A stretch of DNA of 64,000 nucleotides from Alphaproteobacteria bacterium (GTDB lineage: Bacteria; Pseudomonadota; Alphaproteobacteria; TMED109). The stretch is taken from the NCBI GenBank assembly GCA_022825235.1, contig JAJDYI010000015.1, positions 1 to 64,000 on the forward strand, in the 5' to 3' direction. The translations under genes and the position numbers were made by a program. Under the pieces are notes generated by a model, which ran no database searches, was not told where the DNA came from, and saw nothing but the letters and a program-made list of their open reading frames with translations. Positions 63,644 to 64,000 of the stretch are shown in pieces; within the stretch, counting starts at the first letter, position 1; each line of letters starts with the position of its first letter.

Positions 63644-63764
63644 CGAAATAGTCTCCCTCAGGGGGCAATTTACTGCGCCCACATGGGATGATCATGAATT
63701 TGAAGCAGACACCTGTCAAGCAAGATCGTGGGAGCCCCCGGCCGGCTATCAATCGCTCGTCAAG

Positions 63765-64000
63765 TCAGGGTGCCACGACATGAACAGCGTCAGTACCGAC
63801 CTCCGCCAGCAGCTCACGCACGAGCGCGCACATTTCCGCCAGCTCCTCCTCCCCGCGGGTCTCGCAACGCACGACCAGCGCGGCCTCAGTGTTGGAAGCG
63901 CGCAGGAGCCACCACCCTCCGGCGGCGGAGACCCGCACGCCGTCCAGGGTGCTCGGCACGATTCCCCGGCGGACCATGGCGTCATGCACGAATCGCACGA
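63765..64000 (-). CDS. Phosphomannomutase/phosphoglucomutase, C-terminal part
   Basis: About 78 C-terminal residues of an alpha-D-phosphohexomutase, cut by the window edge on its 5' side. DGVRVSAAGGWWLLRASNTEAALVVRCE is the phosphate-binding loop (RASNTE) of domain IV. The rest, with the catalytic Ser, lies beyond 64000. It is too short to decide between phosphomannomutase and phosphoglucosamine mutase. Confidence 0.85.
   Translation of the reverse strand, partial: VRFVHDAMVRRGIVPSTLDGVRVSAAGGWWLLRASNTEAALVVRCETRGEEELAEMCALVRELLAEVGTDAVHVVAP

Overview
The window is GC-rich, densely coded bacterial DNA. It most likely comes from an alphaproteobacterium that stores polyhydroxyalkanoate. Four things point there: a GAAC-N7-GAAC LexA box (the alphaproteobacterial type) in front of an imuA-imuB-dnaE2 mutagenesis operon; a PhaR/phasin/PhaB/class I PhaC block; a tiny aa3-oxidase subunit IV gene; and generally high GC3 with tightly coupled, overlapping operons. 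No rRNA operon, CRISPR array or prophage is visible. The placement is inferred from gene content only.

Layout. 1-8.1 kb: an O-methyltransferase, then a plus-strand catabolic run (two short-chain dehydrogenases, a 3-hydroxyacyl-CoA/carnitine-type dehydrogenase, a thiamine-diphosphate enzyme, a Tat-exported solute-binding protein and a DUF1330 protein). 8.1-12.3 kb: an alpha/beta hydrolase and a branched-chain-type ABC transporter (livHMGF order) with no binding protein. 12.3-20.5 kb: DusA; a three-gene RND metal/drug efflux set (outer-membrane factor, adaptor, pump) preceded by a small ORF; and a YceI-cytochrome b561 pair. 20.5-28.7 kb: enoyl-CoA hydratase, a VOC protein, a class IV aminotransferase, a molybdenum hydroxylase (iorAB-like) closed by a strong terminator, a small secreted protein, two FAH-fold hydratases and a two-motif CDGSH protein.

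29.0-34.6 kb is a zinc-type uptake locus. It holds an outer-membrane protein with a His/Asp/Glu-rich tract, a ZnuA-like binding protein, a decayed second copy of the outer-membrane gene, a second ZnuA-like protein and a ZnuB-like permease, with no ATPase gene. The order implies a tandem duplication of an outer-membrane-protein plus znuA module, followed by decay of one copy. 34.7-40.2 kb is the LexA-controlled translesion synthesis operon. 40.2-44.4 kb carries two VOC proteins, an NCS2 purine/pyrimidine permease with an extra soluble C-terminal domain, and a leaderless family-3 binding protein.

44.4-49.0 kb is an accessory patch: an intact IS110-family transposase whose upstream leader folds like a bridge RNA, a METTL27-like methyltransferase, an Xre-RES toxin-antitoxin pair, a broken second IS110-type transposase and tRNA-Trp. 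49.1-53.6 kb is PHA metabolism: phaR facing a phasin, then phaB-phaC and a small DUF6489-like protein, with paired TTGC/GCAA operators bracketing the phasin promoter. 53.8-58.7 kb: CoxIV, a small lipoprotein, an RraA-like protein, a short-chain dehydrogenase, a UvrD/PcrA helicase and PrmA. 58.7-62.7 kb (minus strand): a four-gene GldA-GldF-GldG-DUF4340 ABC system whose last two proteins carry histidine-rich stretches. The window ends with an exported metallo-beta-lactamase-fold lactonase-like protein with its own terminator, and the C-terminus of a phosphomannomutase-type enzyme.
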